A stretch of 38,615 nucleotides of DNA, from the NCBI GenBank assembly GCA_900555835.1, contig USMK01000014.1, forward strand, positions 1 through 38,615, given 5' to 3'. Each line of letters starts with the position of its first letter. The stretch's first letter is position 1. The DNA comes from an uncultured Clostridium sp. (GTDB taxonomy: Bacteria > Bacillota > Clostridia > TANB77 > CAG-508). Of the stretch, positions 7,707 through 17,395 are shown piece by piece. The notes under the pieces are model-generated. The model made no database searches. It worked only from the letters and a program-made list of their open reading frames with translations, and was not told the DNA's origin. A program made the translations under genes and the position numbers.

Positions 7707-8861
7707 TTAATAAGCCTGTCTAAACAATTCTATAAAATCTTCTTTTGATACATCTCTTGGATTTCCCGGTTTACAAGGATCCTGCATTGCCTTCTCAGCT
7801 AGCATCTCAAAATCTTCCTCTCTTCCCCCAACATCTTTCACAGTTTGCGTTACACCCACTGATTTTGCAAGCTCCGAAATCTTCCATACAAAAGTATTTA
7901 TTACATCTTGGTCATTCAAATTCCAAGCATCTGGTCTACCTATATGTGCTAAAATTTCTCTAAATCTTTGTGCACAAACAACACCATTGTATCTCATAAC
8001 AGTTGGAAGCAATATTGCATTTGCAATTCCATGTGGTGTATCATAAACAGCACCTAATTGATGTGCCATTGAATGTACAATTCCAAGACCAACATTTGAA
8101 AATCCCATTCCTGCAATATATTGAGCCAATGCCATATTTTCAATAGCCTTTGGATCTTTATCATTTACAGCTGATGTTAGGTTTTCAAATATAAGCTCAA
8201 TTGCTCTCATATGGAACATATCTGACATTGTATTATGTGCTTTTGTTATATATCCTTCAACAGCATGTGTTAATGCATCCAAACCAGTTGCAGCTGCTGT
8301 TAATTTAGGCAATGACTCCATAAGTTCAGAATCTATTATTGCTAAAATCGGAATATCATGTGGGTCAACACATACCATTTTTATTTTTCTTTCCTCATCT
8401 GTTATAACATAATTTATTGTAACTTCTGCTGCTGTTCCATGTGTTGTTGGAAGCGCTATTAGTGGCATCCCTTTCTTTAAAGTATTTGATAATCCATTTA
8501 AAGAAACCACATCAGCTCTATCTGGATTTGTCATAATTATAGAAATTCCCTTTGCAGTATCAATTGCAGAACCACCACCAACAGCAACAATAACATCTGC
8601 TCCTGCTCTTTTGCATTTTTTTACACCTTCTTGAACATTTTTTACAGTTGGATTTGGTTTTACATTTGAATATATTTCATATGCTATTCCAGCATCATTT
8701 AAAACATCTGTAACTTTTCTTGTAACACCACATTCATATAAAACTTTATCTGTTACAAGTAAAACTCTTTTGAATCCTCTTGTTTTTATCTCATTTGCTA
8801 GTTCTTTTCTTGCTCCTCTTCCAAAATACGAAGTTTCGTTTAAAACAAACCTCTCTGACAT
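7707..8861 (-). CDS. fucO: Lactaldehyde reductase / iron-containing alcohol dehydrogenase, FucO type
   Basis: A 384-residue group III alcohol dehydrogenase closely resembling E. coli FucO (382 residues), which reduces lactaldehyde to 1,2-propanediol with NADH. Visible markers are the opening FVLNETSYFGRGA, the cofactor loop VGGGSAIDTAKG near residue 95, the shared segment TAAEVTINYVITDEE, the DPHDIP segment, and metal-binding histidines in DALTHAVEGY, HSMAHQLGA and DTPHGIANA. The start has a GGAGGAGATTTTT ribosome site. It is a single-gene unit with its own promoter and terminator, divergent from the DUF3800 gene. No fucose or rhamnose genes are nearby, so the physiological substrate could be another short aldehyde or alcohol. 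Confidence 0.93.
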   Translation of the reverse strand: MSERFVLNETSYFGRGARKELANEIKTRGFKRVLLVTDKVLYECGVTRKVTDVLNDAGIAYEIYSNVKPNPTVKNVQEGVKKCKRAGADVIVAVGGGSAIDTAKGISIIMTNPDRADVVSLNGLSNTLKKGMPLIALPTTHGTAAEVTINYVITDEERKIKMVCVDPHDIPILAIIDSELMESLPKLTAAATGLDALTHAVEGYITKAHNTMSDMFHMRAIELIFENLTSAVNDKDPKAIENMALAQYIAGMGFSNVGLGIVHSMAHQLGAVYDTPHGIANAILLPTVMRYNGVVCAQRFREILAHIGRPDAWNLNDQDVINTFVWKISELAKSVGVTQTVKDVGGREEDFEMLAEKAMQDPCKPGNPRDVSKEDFIELFRQAY

Positions 8862-8914
8862 AAAAATCTCCTCCTTTGATTATTTCGACAATTTTTCTTT
8901 TGATTTTCCTAAAT

Positions 8915-8943
8915 AGTATATCAATAATTTTTGATATTTACAA
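8915..8943 (-). promoter_or_regulatory. Promoter of fucO
   Basis: On the minus strand TTGTAA (8938-8943) and TATACT (8915-8920) are 17 bases apart. The start would be near 8908, about 47 bases before the fucO ATG. Confidence 0.6.
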
Positions 8944-9030
8944 TACAATTTTTTATATTTTTGAATAAATTTTTGAGTTTTCTTTTTTTCTTGGTATAAC
9001 TTAATTATCTAATTATTTATTTCTATTTTC

Positions 9031-9059
9031 TTGACATTATCTTTGTATCATTATATAAT
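9031..9059 (+). promoter_or_regulatory. Perfect consensus promoter for the DUF3800 gene
   Basis: TTGACA (9031-9036) and TATAAT (9054-9059) are both exact consensus with a 17-base spacer, about 40 bases ahead of the GTG start at 9098. Confidence 0.8.
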
Positions 9060-9097
9060 TTTGTTTGTCAAAAGGAAAAATATATTGTTAAAAGTAG

Positions 9098-9778
9098 GTG
9101 AAAAAAATTAAATCAAGACTTAATATTTTTATAGATGAAAGTGGTGACTTTGGATTTGTTAAAGGAAGTTCAGAATTATACGGAGTTTCGTTTACGATAC
9201 ATGAAAGTTCTAACTCTATTTTTAATGAACTGGAATATTTAAATAATAGATTAAAAAAAGCTAATTATGATGGAATGATACATTTAGCAGACTTAGTAAC
9301 AAAAAGAGGAGAATATTCAAATTTTAATTTAGAACAAAGAAAAAATATTTTTTGGTCTATATTCTATTTTTCCAAACGAGTAAATGTAAAAATATATACA
9401 ATTATAATTGATAAGAGATTTAAAAGCAGTAGAGTTCAATTAAATCGAGCATTAGCTATTGAAATCAGTAAATTTTTCAATTCCATAAGTGATTATATGA
9501 ACGACTTTGAAAAAGTAGTTGTTTACTATGATAACGGTCAAGAAGCATTAGGTACTATTATTGATACTTTGTTAATTACAAAAAATAACGTAGAACATAG
9601 AATTGAATTCAATCATAAAGAAAAAAGACTATTTCAAGTCTCAGATATGCTAACATTTATAGATAAAATTATATATAAGTATACGCATTGTATTCCTCTA
9701 ACTAAGGCAGAAAAATATTTTTTTAGTGTAAAAGATATTCTAGGAATTATAAGGCAATTAAAAAACAAAAGATTATAA
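9098..9778 (+). CDS. DUF3800 domain protein
   Basis: A 226-residue protein with the DUF3800 signature FIDESGDFGF at residues 11-20, which marks an RNase H-like fold. Later conserved parts are IYTIIIDKR, the acidic VVVYYDNG near residue 145, and LFQVSDMLTFIDKII, where the QVSDM acid completes the putative metal site. DUF3800 proteins often occur in mobile or defence-related islands, but the function is unproven. The start is GTG; the ribosome site is poor (AAAGGAAAA is too far upstream) and no nearer ATG exists, so expression may be low despite the perfect promoter. It stands alone on the plus strand between two minus-strand genes and has its own terminator, typical of an accessory gene. Confidence 0.85.
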   Translation: MKKIKSRLNIFIDESGDFGFVKGSSELYGVSFTIHESSNSIFNELEYLNNRLKKANYDGMIHLADLVTKRGEYSNFNLEQRKNIFWSIFYFSKRVNVKIYTIIIDKRFKSSRVQLNRALAIEISKFFNSISDYMNDFEKVVVYYDNGQEALGTIIDTLLITKNNVEHRIEFNHKEKRLFQVSDMLTFIDKIIYKYTHCIPLTKAEKYFFSVKDILGIIRQLKNKRL

Positions 9779-9780
9779 TA

Positions 9781-9807
9781 AAAAGCCATTCGTTTGAATG
9801 GCTTTTT
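9781..9807 (+). terminator. Terminator of the DUF3800 gene
   Basis: AAAAGCCATTC and GAATGGCTTTT form an 11-bp stem with a GTTT loop and end in a T run, starting right after the stop codon. Confidence 0.9.
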
Positions 9808-9809
9808 GC

Positions 9810-9850
9810 GACGCTCAGCGTCTACACGGGTTTGGTCCTTTTGAGACCAA
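9810..9850. repeat. Two unexplained small hairpins
   Basis: GACGC-TCA-GCGTC (9810-9822) and TTGGTC-CTTTTGA-GACCAA (9832-9850) follow the DUF3800 terminator directly. They carry more GC than their surroundings and belong to no recognised element. The DNA from 9851 to 9935 shows nothing else. Confidence 0.5.
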
Positions 9851-9935
9851 TGTAAAATAATATTATTTATAATATATATTATTCATTTTCTAAATAAAAT
9901 TATACAATAAAAATTTAAAAAAGTATATAGTTTTT

Positions 9936-11433
9936 TTAAATTTTTTCTAATTCTTCAATCGCCGGTTCATTTAAGACCTTGCCATCGTAGGTAAATCGTG
10001 AACCGTGGCATGGGCAGTCCCAGGTTTTTTCTAGGTTGTTCCAGGTTAATTCGCAGCCTAGATGAGTACAATATGGTTTTACAGCATAGATTTGTCCTTT
10101 TTCGTCTTTGTATATTCCATACTTTTCGCCATTTTCTTCTACTATTCCGCCCTCGCCATTTTCTATATCTCCGATTTTTTCTGTTGGCATTTTTACTTTT
10201 TCTACAATAAGAGATGTTGCTGTTTGTTTTAGCATATGGCCAAATTCTTTGTGATTTTTTATAGGATTAAATCTTAATGCAGAAAATACTTTTTCGTATT
10301 TGTTAGGTTTTCCTAGGATTTTATCTGATATAATTTTTGCCGATACGTGTGATGTTGTCATTCCCCATTTTTTGAAACCTGTTGCTAAATACACATTTGG
10401 CATTAGATGCGAAAATTCGCCTATATATGGTACTTTATCCAGCGAAATGCAGTCTTGTGTTGACCATTTGTATTTAACCACCGCATCTGGATATATGTGT
10501 TTTACGTAGTTTTCTAAAATCTTATAATTTTCCTCTAATCTTGTACTTTCGCTATCTCCGGCTTTATGCTCAATTCCGCACACAGCAAGCAATCTATTTT
10601 CTCCGTCTTTTATAGTTCTAAAAGATACCCCTGGCATTTGACTTGATATATACATTCCGATTAAACAATTTTTGCTTTGTTTCAACAGCCACAATATATG
10701 ACCTTTCTTGATACATTTTTAAGAAATGGAATCCTGGGAAATTTATAATTGGATAATGTGTACAAATAACAACATTTTTAGATTTAACCACCCCTTCTTC
10801 TGTTATAACATCATATTTTTCGCCATCTTTTTTTACATCTACCACTTTACTGTTCTCATATATCTCTACATTCATTTCGTCTAGTGCTTTTAGCAAACCA
10901 AGCAAATATTTTCTAACATTAAATTGTGCTTGATTTTTAAACTTAATAGCAGAAAGCACATTAAACGGAAGCTCTGTTTGAGTGCAATATTCAGCATCAA
11001 ATCCCAGCTTTTTTAAAGCATCTACTTCTTCTTTTATCTTTATAACTTCACTATCTTCATTTGTATAAATATAGGCATCCTGAATCTCTAAGTCACATTC
11101 AATTTTGTTATTTTCAATATTTTTTTGAATTGTTTTTATCGCCTCTTCATTAGCTTCTAAATATTCTCGTGCATCTTCCATTCCAAAATTGTCAATTAAA
11201 TATTTATAAATAAGTCCATGCTGGCTAGTTATTTTTCCAGTAGTATTTGCAGTTACTCCCATTGCAACTTTTTCTTTTTCAAGAATAACTACCTTTTGTC
11301 CCTGCTTAGCTAACTCATAAGCAGTAGCAATTCCAGTTATTCCAGCACCTATTATGCAAGTTTGAGTTTCTATTTTATTATTTAATTTACCATAATTAGT
11401 TTCATTTGTACTTTCTTTCCAATACGAATTCAC
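9936..11433 (-). CDS. FAD-dependent oxidoreductase with C-terminal Rieske 2Fe-2S domain (YhfW-like), +1 frameshift at CGG
   Basis: Two frames together encode a protein of about 498 residues matching the Bacillus YhfW layout (509). The N-terminal part is a DAO-type FAD enzyme: dinucleotide motif CIIGAGITGIATAYELA near residue 26, then ANTTGKITSQHG. The C-terminal part holds a Rieske cluster site, CTHLGC and CPCHGS, binding 2Fe-2S with two Cys and two His. The frame changes +1 at an in-frame CGG (10657-10659): Asn AAT, skip C, then GGA ATG TAT. Without the shift the protein ends 13 codons later and loses the Rieske domain. The joined sequence across the site (VETKQKLFN then GMYISSQMPG) is continuous. 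Substrate is unknown; electron transfer from substrate through FAD and the cluster is inferred. It is downstream of secG. Confidence 0.88.
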
Positions 11434-11469
11434 TTTAAATCACCTAAGACTATTATTGTCTTTAAACGC

Positions 11470-11507
11470 AAAAAATATACAGCCTGTAACTAGACTGCAT
11501 ATTTTTT
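11470..11507 (-). terminator. Terminator of secG
   Basis: On the minus strand AAAAAATATGCAG and CTGTATATTTTTT form a stem with one G-U pair, ending in T residues. It lies 18 bases after the secG stop. Confidence 0.7.
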
Positions 11508-11524
11508 ATTTATCAATTTACTAT

Positions 11525-11776
11525 TTACATTACATAAACAATTCCAAGTGCAATTGTTAATATAGCAAAAGCAATTCCCATTCTTATTGTCCATTTCTTC
11601 AATGAACCTTCTTTTGTTCTTCCCTTATTTTTCTCATAAAAATTCTCTGTTGAAGAAGAACCAGCAATAGCTCCTGATAATCCTGCTTGCCCTTTCTTTT
11701 GCATAAATGTTAATACTATAATAGATAAACAAACTGCTAAATATATTACTGTTAAAACTACTTTTACTATTTCCAT
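11525..11776 (-). CDS. secG: Preprotein translocase subunit SecG
   Basis: An 83-residue inner-membrane protein, the small SecYEG subunit. It has two membrane helices (about residues 3-22 and 60-80) separated by a cytoplasmic loop with the family pattern TFMQKKGQAGLSGAIAG, then a Ser/Thr-rich stretch. Typical bacterial SecG is 75-110 residues. I chose the start at 11776 because GGGAGGATTAAG precedes this ATG; an upstream in-frame ATG adds 14 charged residues and has no ribosome site. It is a single gene with its own terminator. The next gene on the same strand is the FAD/Rieske enzyme, which has no functional link. Confidence 0.9.
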   Translation of the reverse strand: MEIVKVVLTVIYLAVCLSIIVLTFMQKKGQAGLSGAIAGSSSTENFYEKNKGRTKEGSLKKWTIRMGIAFAILTIALGIVYVM

Positions 11777-11990
11777 CTTAATCCTCCCAAAAAAGTATTC
11801 TCTTAAATTAATACTCATATTCTAGCATATCTCTTTGCAAAAATCAAGTATTTGAGCTTAGTTTGTGAGGATTTCATTCAAATAACACATTTTCATACAT
11901 TAATCACTTTATCTTTGTTCTTTTTACTTCTGCTTTTACTATTATTTTATTCTTTCTATTTTCAAGCTGTCTGTCACATCAATCTGGTAT

Positions 11991-12291
11991 TTAGTATGGT
12001 GGTTTTTCTACTTCTGGTGTTGTTGCTTTCGTAATATTTATATAAACACTTGCACTAGAAACAACTTCTATCCCCCACTTTAATAAATCGCAATATATAC
12101 GCCCTTCATATCCACCACTAAAATCCAAATTATCGAGCAACATTCCATCTTCTCCATAGACTTGTATAGAAATAGTTTTATCTGCTCCGTTCAATATTAA
12201 AAAGATCTTCTATTGAAAAATTTTCTGTTCCATCTGCAACTTTCACTATTGATGTTTTCTTCGCAGTTACACTGTTGGAGCCATACTTAAA
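11991..12291 (-). CDS. Small unrecognised ORF after the prepilin gene, joined by a +1 shift at CGG
   Basis: Below the prepilin-like gene the minus strand has an open frame from 12291 (after an in-frame TGA) to a CGG at 12187-12189, giving 34 codons that include VADGTENFSIEDLFNIE. Reading on in frame hits a stop two codons after CGG. Skipping the C and reading GGA gives a further 65 residues, GADKTISIQVYGEDGM and onward, ending EKPPY. The joined protein is soluble and acidic with Ser/Thr and Tyr strands, like an exported domain. No good start codon is visible (a GTG near residue 16 is possible), and it overlaps the prepilin stop by about 25 bases, so it may be a displaced C-terminal domain of that protein. 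Confidence 0.5.
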
Positions 12292-14804
12292 TCATATGCA
12301 TTTCCATTTGGTACTAATTTGACATTAGATTTTAGACAAACTAGTGCACGCAAGCCTGGACCATATGGAATATTATAGGCCGGGCTCTTCATAGAGCCGT
12401 CGTGATACACAGCAAGTAAATTGTTTTCGCCGTAGGCAGACGGAGAAGCGAGCCAGTATGCTAAGGCCACCATATTTATTAAATATACATCTTCTGATTC
12501 ACCTTTACTTACCTCACTTATAGAAGATCTATAACTACTATCTGTATTCCATTTTACTTTGTATCCATTAGCATCTGTTACTTCTTCCTCTATATATCTA
12601 GTTGGATGTGTTGCTTTATATGATGCACAAAACATTTCTATTGTTGGTCCTCCTATGGCATATTTTGCATAATTATTTGCATACATTGTATTCCATATTT
12701 CTGTATCTAGCATATATGCTACCGAACGTATATTTCTATTTGTTGAGCTTGGATATTGTCCTACCCATTTCATCCATTTGGTTATTCTTGCATCTGTTAT
12801 ATTAGCTGAACCTGTATATGCACCATACATATTATTAAATGATAATTGATAATCAGTATTCTCATACATTGTTGTACTTCCTTTGGTTGGCACATAATCA
12901 TACTTTAAGTAATCACTTGCTATTAAGTATATATGCCTATCATTTTCTGCTACCGTTTCTCCATTCATTCCATCCGCATAAAATATTCTCCATTTCACAT
13001 TTGAATCTCCTCCATTAGGAACTGTATAATTTACGTATTTCCCTATATAACTTGCATCACTGGCTACTTCTGTTGCTGTTATTACTGTCTTCTTTTTTTC
13101 TACTACTATTGTTATTGTAGCACTTGCTGTTGCTTTGGTTTCTTTTGTTGCTATACATTTTATTACATGTGTTCCCGGTGCTAATGTATTTGTATTTGTT
13201 ACCACTGCATTATTATTGCTGTTATCTGTATATACAGTGCTTGATATGCCATATTTTCCATTTGCTGTTATTGTAAAATAGTTACTTAATTCATTGCTAT
13301 CTCCTTCGGTTATTGTTACACTACTTTGCTTTGCTCTTACTGTTGGGTTAGTTTTATCTATATTTGTTATGTTTAAGGTTGCTGTTTTTCCTTCTTGATT
13401 TATTGTATCTATTAATTTTGCTTTTACAACGCAATTACTACTTACAGTTATAGCCCCAGTATAATTACTCCACGTATTTCCTCCGTCCTTGCTTATTTTC
13501 TTTGTTAATCCTGTGGTATTGCTTGGCCAAGTTAATGTTACTGTTACATCTTTATTAGTTGGTGTACTTGGTGTTGCACTTATTTGGATATCTCCTAGAC
13601 CTACTATATTTACGGTTGTAACCGTTTTGCTTTCTGTTATTGTTTCATTTCCTGCTTTATCTACTGCCTTCATTTTTATTGTATATGTTGTTCCTTGGGT
13701 TAGTCCTGTATATGTATAGCTTGTTGTTAGCTTATTTGCATTTGTTTGCCAACTTGCTCCATTATTTTTACTGTAATAGTACGCTACTATTCCACTGTTT
13801 CCATATTTTGCTGTTGCAGTTTGGTCTGTTGTACTTCCGGTTATAGTTATGCTATTGCTTGTGGTTGTCGTCGTTGGAGTAAATGTATTTGGGACTAATC
13901 TGTCTATATTGGTTACATTTAATGTTGCGTTTTTTATTTCGGCTATGCTATTTCTTATTCTGGCTTTTACTACACAATTGTTGTTTAATGTTAATGTTGT
14001 TTTTACTCCACTTACTGTTGTGTATTTATTTTCTCCGTTTGAACATATTTCTTTTATTGCGTTTTCACTTCCACTTGGCCATTCTATGGTTACTGTTACA
14101 CTTTTATTTGTTGCTTCACTTGGGATTGCACTTATTTGTGTTGTTCCTTCTAGTATGTTATTTGTTGTTATGGTTTTGCTTTCGGTTTCTCCTTTATTGT
14201 TTGTTGCTGTAAATGTATATTCTCCATTTTGAGTTACTACATATGTTTCACTTATTTCGTTCTTTCCGGTATATGTTTTAATACTACCATCTGGCATTGT
14301 TATACTTTTTACTTCTGCACTTGCTTTGGCTGTAACTGTTATCGTTACTTTATCAGTTATTCCTGTGGTACTCAACTCTACACTTAACTTTATTTTTCTA
14401 ATATTCAGTTCGCCTTTTCCTACATACTTTACTTCCCAATCTCCATTTGGTTTCTCTTTTATTTCATATATATATCCATCTGGATTTGTTTTTACTTGTC
14501 CTGTTTCTTCATTGCTATTTCCTTCATCTATTATTCCTTTTTTCTCTAATGCTTCTATTATCTTATCAATAGTAATCTCTCTAATACTAGCATTCATTTT
14601 ACTTATTATAACTAGCTCTATTTCTTCTTTCTTACTAGCAATTTTACTTTGCTCAACTACATTTGTAGCATTTTCAAAAATATTACCACTATTGATAGCA
14701 CTTATTCCAACTCCTGCTAAAATTACCAAGATAATAACAGTAATTACCAAAGCCAACAAAGTAATTCCTCTCTTTTCTTTCCAAATTTCTAATTTTTTTT
14801 GCAT
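12267..14804 (-). CDS. Large prepilin-like surface protein with Ig/FN3-type repeats
   Basis: An 845-residue exported protein. The N-terminus has a type IV prepilin cleavage/methylation signal, KRGITLLALVITVIILV: a basic residue and Gly before a long hydrophobic helix. A helical stretch follows (to about 110), then several Thr/Ser-rich beta domains of about 90 residues that look like Ig or FN3 repeats; similar wording recurs (VTVTIEWPS, VTVTLTWPS, NITNIDK). The C-terminal 240 residues form a separate domain with WRIFYADG, YWLASPSA and RALVCLKSNV, often seen at the ends of clostridial surface proteins. The start at 14804 follows GGGAGGAG; an ATG 21 bases upstream overlaps that site. Adhesion or pilus-like display is inferred. 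No pilus assembly genes are nearby. Confidence 0.8.
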   Translation of the reverse strand: MQKKLEIWKEKRGITLLALVITVIILVILAGVGISAINSGNIFENATNVVEQSKIASKKEEIELVIISKMNASIREITIDKIIEALEKKGIIDEGNSNEETGQVKTNPDGYIYEIKEKPNGDWEVKYVGKGELNIRKIKLSVELSTTGITDKVTITVTAKASAEVKSITMPDGSIKTYTGKNEISETYVVTQNGEYTFTATNNKGETESKTITTNNILEGTTQISAIPSEATNKSVTVTIEWPSGSENAIKEICSNGENKYTTVSGVKTTLTLNNNCVVKARIRNSIAEIKNATLNVTNIDRLVPNTFTPTTTTTSNSITITGSTTDQTATAKYGNSGIVAYYYSKNNGASWQTNANKLTTSYTYTGLTQGTTYTIKMKAVDKAGNETITESKTVTTVNIVGLGDIQISATPSTPTNKDVTVTLTWPSNTTGLTKKISKDGGNTWSNYTGAITVSSNCVVKAKLIDTINQEGKTATLNITNIDKTNPTVRAKQSSVTITEGDSNELSNYFTITANGKYGISSTVYTDNSNNNAVVTNTNTLAPGTHVIKCIATKETKATASATITIVVEKKKTVITATEVASDASYIGKYVNYTVPNGGDSNVKWRIFYADGMNGETVAENDRHIYLIASDYLKYDYVPTKGSTTMYENTDYQLSFNNMYGAYTGSANITDARITKWMKWVGQYPSSTNRNIRSVAYMLDTEIWNTMYANNYAKYAIGGPTIEMFCASYKATHPTRYIEEEVTDANGYKVKWNTDSSYRSSISEVSKGESEDVYLINMVALAYWLASPSAYGENNLLAVYHDGSMKSPAYNIPYGPGLRALVCLKSNVKLVPNGNAYDLSMAPTV

Positions 14805-14879
14805 TCTTCTTACTCCTCCCAACATCTTTCATTTTTAATTTTCCTTACCCCAAAAGTTTCCTCCCAACTTCCTAAGCTA

Positions 14880-14924
14880 AAAGACACATAAACCTAGTAT
14901 CAAATACTAAGTCTATGTGTCTTC
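14880..14924 (-). terminator. Hairpin between recD2 and the prepilin gene (terminator or attenuator)
   Basis: On the minus strand AAGACACATA pairs with TATGTGTCTT and the stem continues with few mismatches toward a small loop, followed by TTTTAGC. It lies 200 bases after recD2 and 76 bases before the prepilin start, just after a small leader-like ORF, so it could either end recD2 transcripts or attenuate the prepilin gene. Confidence 0.65.
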
Positions 14925-14945
14925 TCTATATCAAAACTATTTATT

Positions 14946-15014
14946 TTATTCTCTAATAAAGATGTGTGTGTGTGTGTGTACTCCCGCAAGGCTTTCAGCC
15001 ATTTTTCTGTTCAT
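14946..15014 (-). CDS. Possible 22-residue leader peptide
   Basis: ATG at 15014 follows AAAGGAGAAATGTTACA and opens a frame encoding MNRKMAESLAGV, then HTHTH from the CA repeat, then IFIRE and stop. It is followed 21 bases later by the hairpin at 14880-14924 and then by the prepilin gene. The layout resembles a leader peptide with an attenuator, but only three His codons are present and no histidine gene follows. It may be a chance ORF. Confidence 0.3.
   Translation of the reverse strand: MNRKMAESLAGVHTHTHIFIRE
14963..14978. repeat. (TG)8 dinucleotide repeat
   Basis: Eight TG units stand in the region between recD2 and the prepilin gene, within the possible leader ORF. Slippage would change that ORF's frame. 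Confidence 0.9.
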
Positions 15015-15049
15015 TGTAACATTTCTCCTTTGTTTTTTCTATATCTCAT

Positions 15050-15078
15050 ACCATATCACAATTCTCCTAAAATTGCAA
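15050..15078 (-). promoter_or_regulatory. Possible promoter for leader ORF and prepilin gene
   Basis: On the minus strand TTGCAA (15073-15078) and TATGGT (15050-15055) are 17 bases apart, about 36 bases before the leader ORF. The -10 is weak. Confidence 0.35.
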
Positions 15079-15127
15079 TATCTTTAATTGATTATATCAT
15101 TAGAATTTTTACCATTTTTTCAATGTT

Positions 15128-17357
15128 CTAAAACAAATTCAACATACTATTCCTAATCTTATACTCCAACCCCGTATTCCTCTTCTTAGTATCCATATTA
15201 TTCACCATATAATCAATAGTATCCTTCCCTCCAATAACAACAAGCAACTTCTTAGCTCTCGTAAGCCCAGTATAAAGCAAATTTCTAGTCAACAACATCT
15301 GATAAGCCTTCGGCACCACTAATATAACCACATCAAACTCGCTTCCTTGTGATTTATGTATTGTTATACTATAAGCATGCTCTATTTGATCAAGTTCATT
15401 AAACTCATACCAAACTTCCTTCTGATCCTCAAACTCAATCTTCACGTGCTTCTCAGCATTATTTATTTTCACAATCTTCCCAATTTCTCCATTGAAAACA
15501 CCTACTCCTGTTTCTTCCTTACCGCTTCTTCTCTCCCAATAAATATCATAATTATTCTTTATCTGCATAACCCTATCACCCTCGCGATAAATAATCTCCC
15601 CATAATTTCTCTCGTTTTTATATTCACTAGCGGGATTAAGTGCTTGTTGCAATTGCTTATTTAGCTCCTTTGTACCAAGTATTCCCTTTTTAGTTGGAGT
15701 CAAAATTTGTATATTCTCAAAAAAGTCATAATTACCATAATTCTGTATTCTACCTGTACTAAGCGAAATTACCTTTGCCAAAATTCTTTCTTGAATATTA
15801 TCATTTATATAGAAAAAGTCCTTGTTACTTTCCGCTTCCTCCTCATCATCTTTCACAGTAAAGCTCTTACCATTATTCACATTATGCGCATTCACAACAA
15901 TTTTACTTTTAGCTGCCTGTCTAAAAATCTTTTTAAGCTTAACAACAGGAATTTGCTCAGATGCAATAATATCCTTCAAAATAGTACCGTGGTCCTACTG
16001 ATGGAAGCTGATTTTCATCTCCAACTAAAATAAGTTTTGTACCCAAATAAATAGCTTTCATTAAATAATTCATAATATACAAATCTACCATAGACATCTC
16101 GTCTATTATAATTATATCTGCATCAATTGGAGCTACATCATATTCTACGGCATTTCTATCTTCTTCAACTTTTCCTATTTCTAATAATCTATGAATTGTC
16201 TTAGCTTCCTCACCTGTTGTTTCTTGCATTCTCTTAGCGGCTCTACCAGTTGGTGCGCATAAAACTGTTTTCTTTCCTTGAATTTTGTATATCTCTATAA
16301 TGCTTTTTATAATAGTCGTTTTACCAGTTCCCGGTCCACCAGTTATAACACAAACATTGTTTTGGTTTACTAATTCTATTGCTTCTTTCTGTTCTTCTGA
16401 AAGAATTATATCAAGTGCTTTTTCCTGTTTTAATATTTCTGTTTTTATGTTTTTTACTTTTTTGATATTCTTAGCCTTTTTCAACTTCAACAACTTCTCT
16501 GCAACATTTTCCTCTGCATTATATGTTGGACATAAATATACCCACACTCTTTCGTCTCTTGTTTCTTCTACAATATCCTTCTTAGCTTTTAAATTAATAA
16601 TAGCCTCTTCTATATTCTCTTTTTCAACTCTAAGTAATTCTGATACGAAAACCATCAAATTATCTTTTAATGTACAAGTATGTCCATTATTAGCACTAAG
16701 ATTTAACGCATATTTTATAGCACTTTCTAATCTGCTTAAACTATTTACATCTATGCCAATATCCATTGCCATTTTATCTATTTTCTTAAAATCCACTCCA
16801 TAAGTTATATCTACTAAAACATATGGATTTTGTTTTATTGTTTCAATTGCATTTGCACCAAGTGCAGTATATACCTTTTTACAGTTTGCTGTATTTATTC
16901 CAAATTTCTCTAAAAATCCTACAATTTGCCATAGTCCCCATTTTTCGTTAAACTCATTTACAATATCCTCTGCTCTCTCATAAGTTATACCTTTAATCTG
17001 ACATAATCTATGAGGACTACTTCTTAATACTTCTAAGGTTTCCTTTTCAAATGTTTCTACTATTTTTTTAGCGGTAACTGGTCCTATTCCTTTTATTACA
17101 CCTCCGGCTAGATACTTTTCTAATCCTTCTAATGTTTCTGGCATACATTTTTCAAATGTTTCTATTTTGAACTGTTCTCCGTATTCTTTATGTATAACAT
17201 AATTTCCTACTATTTTTAAGGTATCTCCTGTATTTATAAAAGGTAAATATCCTACTGCTGTAATTAGTTCTTCACTATCTATATAAAATTCGCAAATACT
17301 ATATCCATTTACTTCATTTTGATAAATAAACTCTCCAACTTGCCCTTTTAGTTCCAT
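15128..17357 (-). CDS. recD2: RecD2-type ATP-dependent DNA helicase, +1 frameshift at CGG
   Basis: Two frames together give about 742 residues, the usual RecD2 length (730-800). RecD2 is a 5'-3' superfamily 1B helicase in DNA repair that acts without RecBC. The N-terminal part holds the OB-like and helix-hairpin-helix region (GVIKGIGPVTAKKIVE). Helicase motifs follow in order: GGPGTGKTT, IIIDEMSMVD, LVGDENQLPSVGP, and near the end ITIHKSQGSEF and YTGLTRAKKLLVV. The frame moves +1 at an in-frame CGG (15987-15989), inside motif III: CCA, skip C, then GGT ACT ATT, restoring the conserved VGPG-T. Without the shift translation ends nine codons after CGG and loses motifs IV-VI. The start follows GAGGATATAT. 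Confidence 0.92.
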
Positions 17358-17395
17358 ATATATCCTCTTTTCGAATTACATTTATTCATAGTTTA

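Noticed and set aside
9936..11433. Two separate genes for the FAD domain and the Rieske domain
   Set aside because: The second frame has no ribosome site and the two parts join exactly at CGG as one YhfW-like protein.
13489..14232. Long plus-strand ORFs inside the prepilin gene
   Set aside because: They are antisense shadows of low-complexity Thr/Val-rich codons and have no ribosome sites.
14970..15020. Cyclic-di-GMP riboswitch ahead of the prepilin gene
   Set aside because: GGCTGAAAGCC with CGGGAG is suggestive, but the conserved core and second helix of either c-di-GMP class are not present.
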